A stretch of 7,624 bases of DNA from Candidatus Wolframiiraptor sp. EX4484-121. GTDB lineage: Archaea > Thermoproteota > Nitrososphaeria_A > Caldarchaeales > Wolframiiraptoraceae. The translations under genes were made by a program, and so were the position numbers. Location: NCBI GenBank assembly GCA_002255105.1, contig NJEK01000027.1:1-7624 (forward strand), in the 5' to 3' direction. A model generated the notes under the pieces. The model searched no databases, was not told where the DNA came from, and saw nothing but the letters and a program-made list of their open reading frames with translations. Positions 1-5,978 of the stretch are shown piece by piece; the first letter of the stretch is position 1, and each line of letters begins with the position of its first letter.

Positions 1-881
1 CTTAGCATGGACGTGAATGTTCCGATGGTCTTCGATCCCAAGCCCTTGAAGAGGTCTCCCAGATGAAACCATTGAACCATCCCGTCGACCTTCAACCCCC
101 TCTTCGCCAAGATCGCGAAGGCCTGATTAAACCTTTTCCTCCTAAGCTCCTCGAACTCCTTTACACGATCCTCCTCGATAGCCCTCCTCTTTAGGGACTC
201 CACCGCGAGATATGGTCCGCCCCTATAGTATCCAACGCTACCCATGGCCGTCAGGGTGGATGATAGCTTGTTCCAAGGCTTCTTCAAGAACTTTATCAGA
301 TATCGCTCCCGCCCCCTCGCCCTCCTAACCTCGACATCACCGATCCTAACGGCGTCCTCAAGCGGGACCCTATTCAGGCTTCTCAAGTCTCCCGGAATCT
401 CAGCCGACCCTACGACTGCCATCCACGCGGCGTCGTCGAGCCTCGACAGCCCTCTCATGAATAGGTAGGTTGCCGTCGACCCGCTTACATCGGTCTCGCC
501 GCTGAATCCATAGAGCTCCGGGTTTAGGTGGATTATCCTCTCGCTCTCAACCCTCCTCGGGTCGTGGTGATCCACTATAATCGCCCTCGAATCCCGTTCT
601 TCGACGCTCTTCATTATTAGATCCGCCCTACCAGATCCTATGTCGAGGTAGATGTAGAGCTTATAGCCCTTCGAGTGGATGAGCTTGACTATCGCCGGAT
701 GAAGCTTCTCAACACAATATAGCTCGTGTTTAATCCCAGCTCTATCCAAGGCCGTGGACGCTATCGCCGCCGAGCATAATCCATCCGCGTCATCGTGAAA
801 TATTATCGGAACCTCGAAATCTACGGATCTGAGCTCCTCGGCAGCCCCTCTGAGCGCCTCAAGATACTCCTCCATCGACAT
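1..881 (-). CDS. DHH-family phosphoesterase (RecJ/GAN-like), 3' end cut by the window
   Basis: Open from 881 to the window edge (293 codons); the C-terminus is missing. DHH proteins are metal-dependent phosphodiesterases or exonucleases that act on single-stranded nucleic acid or small nucleotides. Seen: motif I HDDADG (residues 29-34), motif II Asp in YLDIGSG (D80), motif III DHHDP (104-108), then a family-typical stretch NPELYGFSGETDVSGSTA. Motif IV is unusual: around residues 155-165 it reads AVVGSAEIPGD, with no clear Asp at the usual place. Near the cut end, GLGSKTIGTF resembles the start of a DHHA1-like substrate domain. In-frame starts are GTG 887, ATG 881 and ATG 875. ATG 881 is chosen because a TATA box lies about 27 bp upstream, predicting a leaderless mRNA. 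It is divergent from the DUF2148 gene. An archaeal GAN/RecJ-like nuclease or a nanoRNase-type enzyme are both possible; family assignment is firm, substrate is not known. Confidence 0.88.
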   Translation of the reverse strand, partial: MSMEEYLEALRGAAEELRSVDFEVPIIFHDDADGLCSAAIASTALDRAGIKHELYCVEKLHPAIVKLIHSKGYKLYIYLDIGSGRADLIMKSVEERDSRAIIVDHHDPRRVESERIIHLNPELYGFSGETDVSGSTATYLFMRGLSRLDDAAWMAVVGSAEIPGDLRSLNRVPLEDAVRIGDVEVRRARGRERYLIKFLKKPWNKLSSTLTAMGSVGYYRGGPYLAVESLKRRAIEEDRVKEFEELRRKRFNQAFAILAKRGLKVDGMVQWFHLGDLFKGLGSKTIGTFTSML

Positions 882-904
882 CGACACAGTAATCCCGTTG
901 GGAC

Positions 905-912
905 GTTATAAG
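905..912 (-). promoter_or_regulatory. TATA box of the DHH gene
   Basis: On the minus strand this reads CTTATAAC. Its centre is about 27 bp from ATG 881, the archaeal TATA-to-transcription-start distance, so the mRNA probably begins at or within a few bases of the start codon. There is no Shine-Dalgarno sequence before ATG 881, in keeping with a leaderless transcript. The TTATAA core is symmetric, but on the plus strand it lies too far from ATG 956 to serve that gene. Inferred from spacing and sequence only. Confidence 0.55.
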
Positions 913-924
913 AGATTCTACAGG

Positions 925-932
925 TTTTTAAG
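925..932 (+). promoter_or_regulatory. TATA box of the DUF2148 gene
   Basis: TTTTTAAG is centred about 27 bp upstream of ATG 956, so transcription should start at or next to the A of the start codon (leaderless). No ribosome-binding site precedes ATG 956. It sits about 20 bp from the opposing TATA box of the DHH gene, so the 74-bp gap holds two back-to-back promoters whose upstream factor-binding sites must overlap. Confidence 0.5.
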
Positions 933-955
933 AAGAACCATGCCAAATAGCCGGT

Positions 956-1501
956 ATGGATCTGGGGGATGCTGTGGTCGAGGCGGCTAAGCTCATGGCG
1001 ATAAGCGCTAGAACAGCCCCAAAGGCCAAGGGAATAGATGATATAGAGATCGTGTTACTAAGGGATCATGGAGATCTTGAGAGGCTTGCGGATAAGATGG
1101 AGGAGATTGGGCGTGAGACCGATCGAGGATTCTTCGTAAGAGATGCTGAATGCGTCAGAAAATCGTCGGCAGTCCTACTGATAGGCGTTAAGGGGGGGAA
1201 GCCGAAGGAGATCGACTGCGGCGGATGCGGATACAATGGATGCGAAGAATTTAGGAAAGCCGGGAAGAGGGTTGAGAGAGATTACTCCGGGCCGAACTGC
1301 GCGCTCCAGCTCATAGATCTCGGGATAGCCGTGGGATCGGCCGCCAAGACCGCATCGATCCTAAACGTGGATAATAGGATAATGTTCTCGGCAGGGGTCG
1401 CGGCGATAAAGCTCGGGATCATTAAATGCAGCGTCGCCCTAGGCATACCCCTATCGGCGCACGGCAAGAACATCTACTTCGATAGAAAGTGGCCGCGTTA
1501 A
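956..1501 (+). CDS. DUF2148 (COG4739-type) ferredoxin-domain protein
   Basis: 181 aa, cytosolic, with no signal peptide or membrane segment. It matches the DUF2148 pattern: an N-terminal helical segment (residues 1-25, beginning DLGDAVVEAAKLMAISART), then a cysteine cluster DCGGCGYNGC with C88, C91 and C96, and a fourth Cys at 115 (SGPNCALQLIDLG). The CxxCx4C plus distal Cys arrangement is a probable [4Fe-4S] site. C66 and a Cys near 154 (IKCSVALGIPL) are further candidates. The C-terminal segment LGIPLSAHGKNIYFDRKWP looks family-typical. The family occurs in archaea and anaerobic bacteria and has no established reaction, so a redox or electron-transfer role is only inferred from the cluster. 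The start is fixed by the upstream TATA box. The gene ends 12 bp from the stop of the convergent polymerase gene and appears monocistronic. Confidence 0.87.
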   Translation: MDLGDAVVEAAKLMAISARTAPKAKGIDDIEIVLLRDHGDLERLADKMEEIGRETDRGFFVRDAECVRKSSAVLLIGVKGGKPKEIDCGGCGYNGCEEFRKAGKRVERDYSGPNCALQLIDLGIAVGSAAKTASILNVDNRIMFSAGVAAIKLGIIKCSVALGIPLSAHGKNIYFDRKWPR

Positions 1502-1513
1502 GAGCGAGCGGTG

Positions 1514-3784
1514 TTAGAAGAAGTCTGTTAGGGTCGATTCCCTCGACACCTCCCTAAGCTTACTCGGCTTTATACCTACGACCGATAAAATCCTGCCGCA
1601 CGCTGGGACAACCTGCTTGTCGATGTAGTAATTCCAGTCAACCTCATCGGGCTTAACCTTGAAGTACGGCTTAACCCTCCGATAGAGCGGCCCAGCCCCC
1701 TCTACTATAATGTATCCAACCTTATCTCCGGGCTGAATCCTCCAGCCCTCGCTGCTCATCTGCCTGGCGATGACTATGTGCGGCTGGGTCGCCGAATACT
1801 CGTCTAACGGCCTCGTTATCTGCCTCCAGATTATCAGCTTCTTGAGCTCAATGTCTCTATTCTTTAATCTCTTGACATACTCTCTCGCCTTGGCTAGAGC
1901 TTTTGACGGATCGCCCGTCTCCAATAAGACCTTCACGGTCTCCCTCTGAGCCTCCCTCGCAACCCCGCTCCAATCTCCCCTAACCGCCTCTAACCCGACT
2001 ATCTCGATCTTATTCTCGGCGGTTATCCCGGCATATTTTTTCTTGGCCTCGGTGAATATCACTCTCTTAAAGATCTCATCGATCTTCGCCTCGAGCCCCA
2101 GCTCCCTCTCAATCCACTCCATGAATTTCTCAAGCCTCCCCTCATAGTTCTTGAGGAAAAGGGAGTCCGTGTCGGAGTAGATGACGGCCATCCCAAGCTC
2201 CTCAGCCTTCCTCATCGAGGAGTTTATCACCTCCCTCCCCCAGGCGGTCGTGGCCTCGGCGACCTCCCTAGTATACCATCTCGCCCCGATCCAGCCTGTG
2301 TAGCCGTAGATCGCGTTCGTGATTATCTTCACGGCCCTTTGGCGGGCATCTAAGACCCTCGCCTCAACCGATTCCGGATCGAGCTCCTTAAGCCTCGATT
2401 GAATAGCCCTCCTCTCGCTCAGCAGGGTCTTCAAGACGTTTGGGAGGAATCCCTCGGGACTCGCCCTAAACCTATATCCATTTGGGGCCACGTTCTCTCC
2501 ATCGGGGCTCAGGGTATCGAATGAGATGTTATACTTTATCATGAGGCTTGGATACATGGATCTGAAGTCCACCACAGCCACGTTCTCGTGAATTCCGGGC
2601 TCGGGGGCCTTAACCAAACCGCCTGGATAGGTTACGTGCCTGATCTCCATCCGCTTCGGAATGAGCTCCCCAACCCTAACCGCGTGGGTCATCAAGTAGT
2701 TCTCAACCCTAAATCCGGCTGAGGCCGTCAAGATGTAGTCCGCCGGCATTCCCGTGAGCTCGCTGAGGCTGAAGATGAAGTCCTTGACAGCCTCATATGC
2801 GGCCATAATCGCCTCGGCCCTCTGCATAGAATATCTCTTGACCAGATTCTTATCAGATCTCCACCTCTCGGCGAACTCATGCTCATCAACCGAGTCGAAC
2901 TCCTTCCTTATTCCAAGATAGTTCACGAACTCCTCCAGGGTCTCGACGGTTAGCTCAGGTATGTCCCTAGCCATGTCTTCGAGGTCTATGTTCAGCCTAC
3001 CCCTTATCGAGACGTGGCCATAGACGCTCGTCCTGGGCTCCGATCCCAATCTACCAACCGCGAGCCTTATTCCAAGCTTCTCAGCCCTCTCAGACAGGTA
3101 GCTCCACTGAATTCTATTAAGCCCAAAGCCGACCACCACATCCGGATCCCTCTCTCCGATAATCTTGACGAGTCTCTCGAAGATCTCCCGCTCATCCCCC
3201 TCAAGCTGAACCCTGAGTCCGTCGCTGAAGTATAATGAGATCAGCCTAACGGGATCTCTCTCGGGTGTGGGAGAGCCGCGCTCCGCGAAGAATACAGGAT
3301 CTATCGCCACGGCCGTTAGGTTCGGCGGGGGAGCGTGCTCAAGCCTCCTAATAGACTTGGGCTTCATGAAGCTTATTCCATCAAACTTCTGAACAACCTC
3401 TCCATCAACCTCTATCCATCCACACGGCCTCAAATCTCTCTCTAAGAGATATTTCGTCGAAGATCTCAGATCCTCCTCATAAGCCTCGACCCCATTCATC
3501 CCCTTAAGCAGCCTTGAGACCGCCTTCTCAAGGTCTTCGGCATCCAAATATATCTTCAGCGCCTGAACAGGCTTACCCCTAACCCTCCTAGAGCACCTCT
3601 CAAACCTAACGCCGCTCGACTTGAGCTTTTGAGCCGCCGCCTCAATCCTACCTATCAGGTAGAAGCTCGGCGTATATCGCTGCTTAACGATCCATGTCGA
3701 GAGATCCTCACGCTTACACCAGAGCCATATGAAGGGCCTGCCGCCCTCGGCTTCCGAGGCTACGTCTAGGAGCCAAAGCCTCAT
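1514..3784 (-). CDS. Family-B DNA polymerase, PolB3-type, with degenerate proofreading site
   Basis: 756 aa from ATG 3784; typical archaeal PolB length (Pfu about 775). The only other in-frame start is TTG 3790, directly preceded by a TAG stop. Polymerase motifs are intact: A, DFRSMYPS (406-413); B, KIITNAIYG (486-494); C, YSDTDS (536-541, catalytic D538 and D540); and KKKY near 581. The exonuclease domain keeps its fold signature but loses most catalytic residues. Exo I reads AIDPV instead of DIE (D162 kept, Glu replaced by Val164). Exo II reads GFGLNRIQW instead of YNxxxFD (Asn to Gly221, Asp to Gln226). Exo III reads YSMQR instead of YSMED (Asp to Arg322). The C-terminus ESTLTDFF fits a PCNA-interacting (PIP) box with Glu for Gln. 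Expected role: sliding-clamp-bound DNA synthesis without its own 3'-5' proofreading. The N-terminus, thumb and KKKY region resemble Pfu PolB. The assignment to PolB3 rather than PolB2 rests on the intact catalytic aspartates and should be confirmed by a tree. Confidence 0.93.
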   Translation of the reverse strand: MRLWLLDVASEAEGGRPFIWLWCKREDLSTWIVKQRYTPSFYLIGRIEAAAQKLKSSGVRFERCSRRVRGKPVQALKIYLDAEDLEKAVSRLLKGMNGVEAYEEDLRSSTKYLLERDLRPCGWIEVDGEVVQKFDGISFMKPKSIRRLEHAPPPNLTAVAIDPVFFAERGSPTPERDPVRLISLYFSDGLRVQLEGDEREIFERLVKIIGERDPDVVVGFGLNRIQWSYLSERAEKLGIRLAVGRLGSEPRTSVYGHVSIRGRLNIDLEDMARDIPELTVETLEEFVNYLGIRKEFDSVDEHEFAERWRSDKNLVKRYSMQRAEAIMAAYEAVKDFIFSLSELTGMPADYILTASAGFRVENYLMTHAVRVGELIPKRMEIRHVTYPGGLVKAPEPGIHENVAVVDFRSMYPSLMIKYNISFDTLSPDGENVAPNGYRFRASPEGFLPNVLKTLLSERRAIQSRLKELDPESVEARVLDARQRAVKIITNAIYGYTGWIGARWYTREVAEATTAWGREVINSSMRKAEELGMAVIYSDTDSLFLKNYEGRLEKFMEWIERELGLEAKIDEIFKRVIFTEAKKKYAGITAENKIEIVGLEAVRGDWSGVAREAQRETVKVLLETGDPSKALAKAREYVKRLKNRDIELKKLIIWRQITRPLDEYSATQPHIVIARQMSSEGWRIQPGDKVGYIIVEGAGPLYRRVKPYFKVKPDEVDWNYYIDKQVVPACGRILSVVGIKPSKLREVSRESTLTDFF
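1517..1540 (-). other. C-terminal PIP-box codons of the PolB3-type polymerase
   Basis: The last eight residues, E-S-T-L-T-D-F-F, fit the PCNA-interacting consensus Q-x-x-h-x-x-a-a except that the leading Gln is Glu. In archaeal PolB enzymes the PIP box sits at or near the extreme C-terminus and tethers the enzyme to the sliding clamp. This suggests a clamp-bound enzyme, in keeping with a functional polymerase rather than a decaying copy. Confidence 0.6.
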
Positions 3785-3934
3785 CCTCAACTAGGACTGA
3801 GATCGCTCGGTTGATAAGCTTAACTTGGAGACCGGGTGCTGGGATTTCTGAGGAAAGATTTGGGTATTTTTTGGAGAGTTCAGACTAGCCGTGGTCAGAT
3901 TTTATGCATTTGAGGCCGTTTTCAGCCAATTCTT
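3785..3934. other. Intergenic gap between the zinc-ribbon and PolB3-type genes
   Basis: 150 bp without a convincing gene on either strand. It contains the candidate polymerase TATA element (3811-3824), one copy of the nonamer TTTTATGCA (3900-3908; the second copy overlaps the zinc-ribbon stop), and a short T-run on the plus strand at about 3867-3872 inside no visible hairpin. No tRNA cloverleaf or C/D-box RNA is recognisable. The gap is long for a tight archaeal operon, which favours a separate polymerase promoter. Confidence 0.5.
3811..3824 (-). promoter_or_regulatory. Candidate TATA box of the PolB3-type gene
   Basis: On the minus strand the stretch reads GTTAAGCTTATCAA, the most AT-rich candidate at the right distance. 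It is centred about 27-33 bp upstream of TTG 3790 / ATG 3784. This predicts a nearly leaderless polymerase mRNA, consistent with the lack of a properly spaced ribosome-binding site (GAGG directly abuts the ATG). It would allow expression independent of the upstream zinc-ribbon gene. The match to consensus is only moderate. Confidence 0.35.
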
Positions 3935-3941
3935 TTATGCA
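3900..3941 (+). repeat. Direct repeat TTTTATGCA, two copies 33 bp apart
   Basis: Perfect nonamers occur at 3900-3908 and 3933-3941. The second spans the zinc-ribbon stop codon (TAA on the minus strand at 3937-3935). On the minus strand they read TGCATAAAA, similar to archaeal TATA elements, but no start codon lies about 27 bp downstream of either. They may be a regulatory site for the polymerase gene or chance in an AT-rich stretch. Confidence 0.35.
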
Positions 3942-4189
3942 GACCTAGTCTTTACCCTCACCTTGACCTCGATCTTCTCGAGCTCCCTCTCAAGATCGGG
4001 TGGAACCTGGACTACCTTCGTATTCCTAAGCGACTTCTTCTTCCTCGGAGAGTTCCTCAGGAGTATCCCGCAGTATGGGCATCTAACGCTGTCCGTTAGG
4101 TAGTAGACCCTACACCTAGAGCAATACTTGTAGCCGTTGGCGTAGCTCCTCCTCAACGACATCTTAGGCTGCTTCTCGAGGAGTATCAT
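3935..4189 (-). CDS. Small zinc-ribbon protein, function unknown
   Basis: 84 aa from ATG 4189 (89 aa if GTG 4204 is used). Four cysteines form a classic zinc ribbon, C23-x2-C26-x10-C37-x2-C40 (YCSRC ... RCPYCG). A strongly basic patch PRKKKS (about 47-52) follows, then a charged C-terminal tail with a probable short helix (DLERELEKIEVKVRVK). A nucleic-acid- or protein-binding role is likely; no catalytic site is visible. ATG 4189 is chosen because GGTGA (4199-4195) stands 5 bases upstream as a good Shine-Dalgarno, but the TATA-like element at 4226-4232 is about 25 bp from GTG 4204, so a leaderless GTG start is also possible. The gene lies upstream of and codirectional with the PolB3-type gene (150-bp gap) and divergent from the PhoU gene. 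I do not recognise a named family. Confidence 0.78.
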   Translation of the reverse strand: MILLEKQPKMSLRRSYANGYKYCSRCRVYYLTDSVRCPYCGILLRNSPRKKKSLRNTKVVQVPPDLERELEKIEVKVRVKTRSA

Positions 4190-4194
4190 CCTCT

Positions 4195-4202
4195 TCACCC
4201 CC
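4195..4202 (-). promoter_or_regulatory. Shine-Dalgarno of the zinc-ribbon gene
   Basis: The minus strand reads GGGGGTGA, followed by 5 bases and ATG 4189. The GGTGA core complements the 3' end of archaeal 16S rRNA. It supports ATG 4189 over the upstream GTG codons at 4204 and 4198, the latter of which lies inside the SD itself. Confidence 0.5.
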
Positions 4203-4225
4203 ACCTTGAAGGGGTTTCCACCTCT

Positions 4226-4240
4226 ACATAAACTTTATGT
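4226..4240. promoter_or_regulatory. Palindromic divergent promoter/operator between zinc-ribbon and PhoU genes
   Basis: ACATAAA-C-TTTATGT is a perfect 7-bp inverted repeat around one central C. Each arm reads TTTATGT on its own strand. The right arm is about 33 bp upstream of ATG 4270 (plus), and the left arm about 25 bp upstream of GTG 4204 / 40 bp upstream of ATG 4189 (minus), so the arms can act as back-to-back TATA boxes. A symmetric site of this size could equally bind a dimeric regulator that controls both genes together. Known: AbrB-type proteins bind DNA as dimers. Inferred: autoregulation by the adjacent AbrB-PhoU protein. Confidence 0.5.
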
Positions 4241-4259
4241 TTTGTTATGTAAGTAATGT
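4235..4259 (+). repeat. Short direct repeats at one-helical-turn spacing upstream of the PhoU gene
   Basis: TTATGT occurs at 4235-4240 and again at 4245-4250, exactly 10 bp apart, followed by TAATGT at 4254-4259. The spacing places all three on nearly the same DNA face, between the TATA arm and the start codon at 4270. That is a typical arrangement for a repressor binding over the transcription start. AT-rich promoter DNA can produce such matches by chance. Confidence 0.35.
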
Positions 4260-4269
4260 ATATAGAACA

Positions 4270-5328
4270 ATGGCGGGCGGAGCGAGCTTAAGAAGGCTTC
4301 AGAGGGTTGGAAAAGCCACCTACAGCATCTCCCTACCCAAGGAGTGGGTGAAGATGAGGGGGCTTAGGCCAGGGGACGTCCTAGAGGTTTATGAGGAGAG
4401 TGATGGAAGCCTTAGGGTGAGGTCTCGGGCCGATAAGCTCGCCGAGTCATCCTATACCATAAACGCCGAGCTCTGTAGGGTTTATGGCCAGATTTCGAAG
4501 TTGATAGCTGCCTGCTATCGTAGGGGCTGCGAGAGGGTAGAGGTGAGGGCTGCGGGGGGACTTAACGGCGAAATCGTTAAGGAGGTCTCCGAGATCGCGT
4601 CGGGGCTTCCAGGCTTTGAGATCATCGAGCGAACCAATAAGAGTATTGTTCTCCAAAACTTCGTCGATCCATCGAGGTTCTCGGTTAAGGGGCTTACTAG
4701 GAGACTTCAGACCATGATCTCAACCATGTTCGGGAACATCTCAGACTTCCTATTCTCTAGAAGCTATGAGGATATAAAGTCGATGAGGGATCTGAGGGAG
4801 AAGATCCATCAACTCCACGAACTCGTGATCAGATTGCTCATAACATATCTTGAGCATAGGGGTCTTGGGAGGAGGATCGGGCTCAGAAACTCGACCGAGG
4901 CATACTGTATGCTCATGTTCTCCGATCACATGCTCAGAATCGCCGAACACTTATGCAGTATCGGGGATGATCTCCTGAGATTCAGGAAGAGAATATGGAG
5001 GAACGAGGAGATGCTGAACCTCTTAAAGGAGCTCGTCGGCACGGCCTCGATGATCTTCGAAGACTCGGTAAATGTCTTCATAAACACGGATCCACAGCAC
5101 ACGATGAAGATCTTAAATCAAATCTTTAACATCGTTGATCACCGATTCTCGAGCAGAGAACTGTTAAATGTTCGTGATCCAAAAGATACACACCTCATTG
5201 AAAGGATTCTATGTTCGCTCAGGGGAATAATGTTGGAGTGTGAGAGAATCGTTGAAAAGGTCTTCGATAGATTTGTCGAGGACGGCGGGCCGGTCTGCAT
5301 GCTCAAGGAAACGTATACGAGTGCTTAG
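4270..5328 (+). CDS. AbrB/SpoVT-PhoU domain fusion, putative phosphate-responsive regulator
   Basis: 352 aa. The N-terminal AbrB/SpoVT-type swapped-hairpin DNA-binding domain spans about residues 8-55 (RVGKATYSISLPKEWVKMRGLRPGD). A linker of roughly 85 residues follows, then a helical PhoU region from about 140 to the end, with PhoU-like acidic helices such as RIAEHLCSIGDDLL. PhoU proteins bind metal clusters and govern phosphate uptake and signalling; in archaea the AbrB fusion suggests direct DNA-binding regulation. An upstream ATG at 4237 would add 11 residues (MFCYVSNVYRT) but overlaps the TATA-like arm at 4234-4240, so ATG 4270 is preferred. No pst transporter or other phosphate gene is visible, so the target is open. 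It is divergent from the zinc-ribbon gene and its TAG overlaps the stop of the convergent MBL gene. Family assignment is firm, physiological signal inferred. Confidence 0.88.
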   Translation: MAGGASLRRLQRVGKATYSISLPKEWVKMRGLRPGDVLEVYEESDGSLRVRSRADKLAESSYTINAELCRVYGQISKLIAACYRRGCERVEVRAAGGLNGEIVKEVSEIASGLPGFEIIERTNKSIVLQNFVDPSRFSVKGLTRRLQTMISTMFGNISDFLFSRSYEDIKSMRDLREKIHQLHELVIRLLITYLEHRGLGRRIGLRNSTEAYCMLMFSDHMLRIAEHLCSIGDDLLRFRKRIWRNEEMLNLLKELVGTASMIFEDSVNVFINTDPQHTMKILNQIFNIVDHRFSSRELLNVRDPKDTHLIERILCSLRGIMLECERIVEKVFDRFVEDGGPVCMLKETYTSA

Positions 5329-5978
5329 AGAATCCCGCTCCCTAAAAGACCATCGAAGCCCGCGTATGGATTAAATCTCTTCTCGATGCCTATAGTCGAG
5401 GTTGGACCATGGCCTGGATAGATCACATAATGGTCTGGGAGCTTGAAGAGCTTCTCGATGATGGATCTCATGAGCAGCTTAAGGTTCCCACCAAACATAT
5501 CTGTTCTCCCAATGGATCCGGCGAAGATCGTATCTCCTGAAAAGACTCCCCCATCGAAGACATAGGAGACGCTCCCAGGGGTGTGGCCGGGTGTATGAAG
5601 AACCTTCAAGACAATTTCCCCGACCTCTATCACATCTCCGTTATCTATGTATCCATCCGGCTTAGGCGGATCGAAGCTACTCAATCCCAAATACATCTTC
5701 GCATCCTCCACACTTCTTTCAAGAACCTCCTCATCGGCTCGATGAATGTAGAATCTGCATCCAAGAACTTCCCTCAGATCTCTAACCGCCAAGATGTGAT
5801 CGAAGTGGCAGTGAGTTGCATAGATTCCTCTGACCTTAACTCCCCTCTCCTCAACTTTACGGATTATCTTCTGTGGCTCACCTCCCGGATCTATTATCAA
5901 TCCCTCGCCAAATTCTTGATCAAAGACTATATACGAGTTGGTTTGAAGCGCTCCAACAGTAACCCTTTCAATTAACAT
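5325..5978 (-). CDS. MBL-fold metallo-hydrolase, glyoxalase-II-like
   Basis: 217 aa, cytosolic, near the usual length for compact single-domain members of this group. The full di-metal site is present: THCHFDH (H56, H58, D60, H61), the HTPGHTPGS loop (H132), SGDTIFAGSIGRTD (D149) and YPGHG (H190). SGDTIF...GRTD followed by YPGHGPTSTIG is typical of hydroxyacylglutathione-hydrolase-like enzymes (COG0491). Such proteins hydrolyse thioesters or related esters; archaea generally lack glutathione, so the real substrate is probably another thiol ester and is unknown. ATG 5978 is chosen; an in-frame TTG at 5993 would add 5 residues. The gene begins 42 bp after the PolB1 stop in the same direction, so cotranscription is likely. 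Its TAA (5327-5325) overlaps the PhoU stop by sharing TA. Confidence 0.9.
   Translation of the reverse strand: MLIERVTVGALQTNSYIVFDQEFGEGLIIDPGGEPQKIIRKVEERGVKVRGIYATHCHFDHILAVRDLREVLGCRFYIHRADEEVLERSVEDAKMYLGLSSFDPPKPDGYIDNGDVIEVGEIVLKVLHTPGHTPGSVSYVFDGGVFSGDTIFAGSIGRTDMFGGNLKLLMRSIIEKLFKLPDHYVIYPGHGPTSTIGIEKRFNPYAGFDGLLGSGIL

Noticed and set aside
244..468. Plus-strand frame of 74 codons opposite the DHH gene
   Set aside because: It is a shadow of the minus-strand DHH gene, whose motifs I-III are unmistakable.
1502..1513. Terminator between the convergent DUF2148 and PolB3-type genes
   Set aside because: The 12-bp gap has no hairpin and no T-run on either strand.
3785..3934. Possible C/D-box or other small RNA between the zinc-ribbon and polymerase genes
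   Set aside because: Several CTGA tetranucleotides are present, but no convincing C box (RTGATGA) is correctly placed, and there is no tRNA-like folding.
3891..4103. 70-codon plus-strand frame opposite the zinc-ribbon gene
   Set aside because: The Phe/Leu/Ser-rich translation is what antisense of this codon usage gives; the opposite strand has a four-cysteine zinc ribbon with an SD.
4237..4269. Eleven-residue N-terminal extension of the PhoU protein (ATG 4237)
   Set aside because: This ATG lies within the TATA-like arm 4234-4240, and the extension is not part of the AbrB domain; ATG 4270 lies a plausible distance downstream.
5583..5975. 130-codon plus-strand frame opposite the MBL gene
   Set aside because: It lies wholly antisense to the MBL-fold gene, whose catalytic motifs are all present; no start context or family resemblance.
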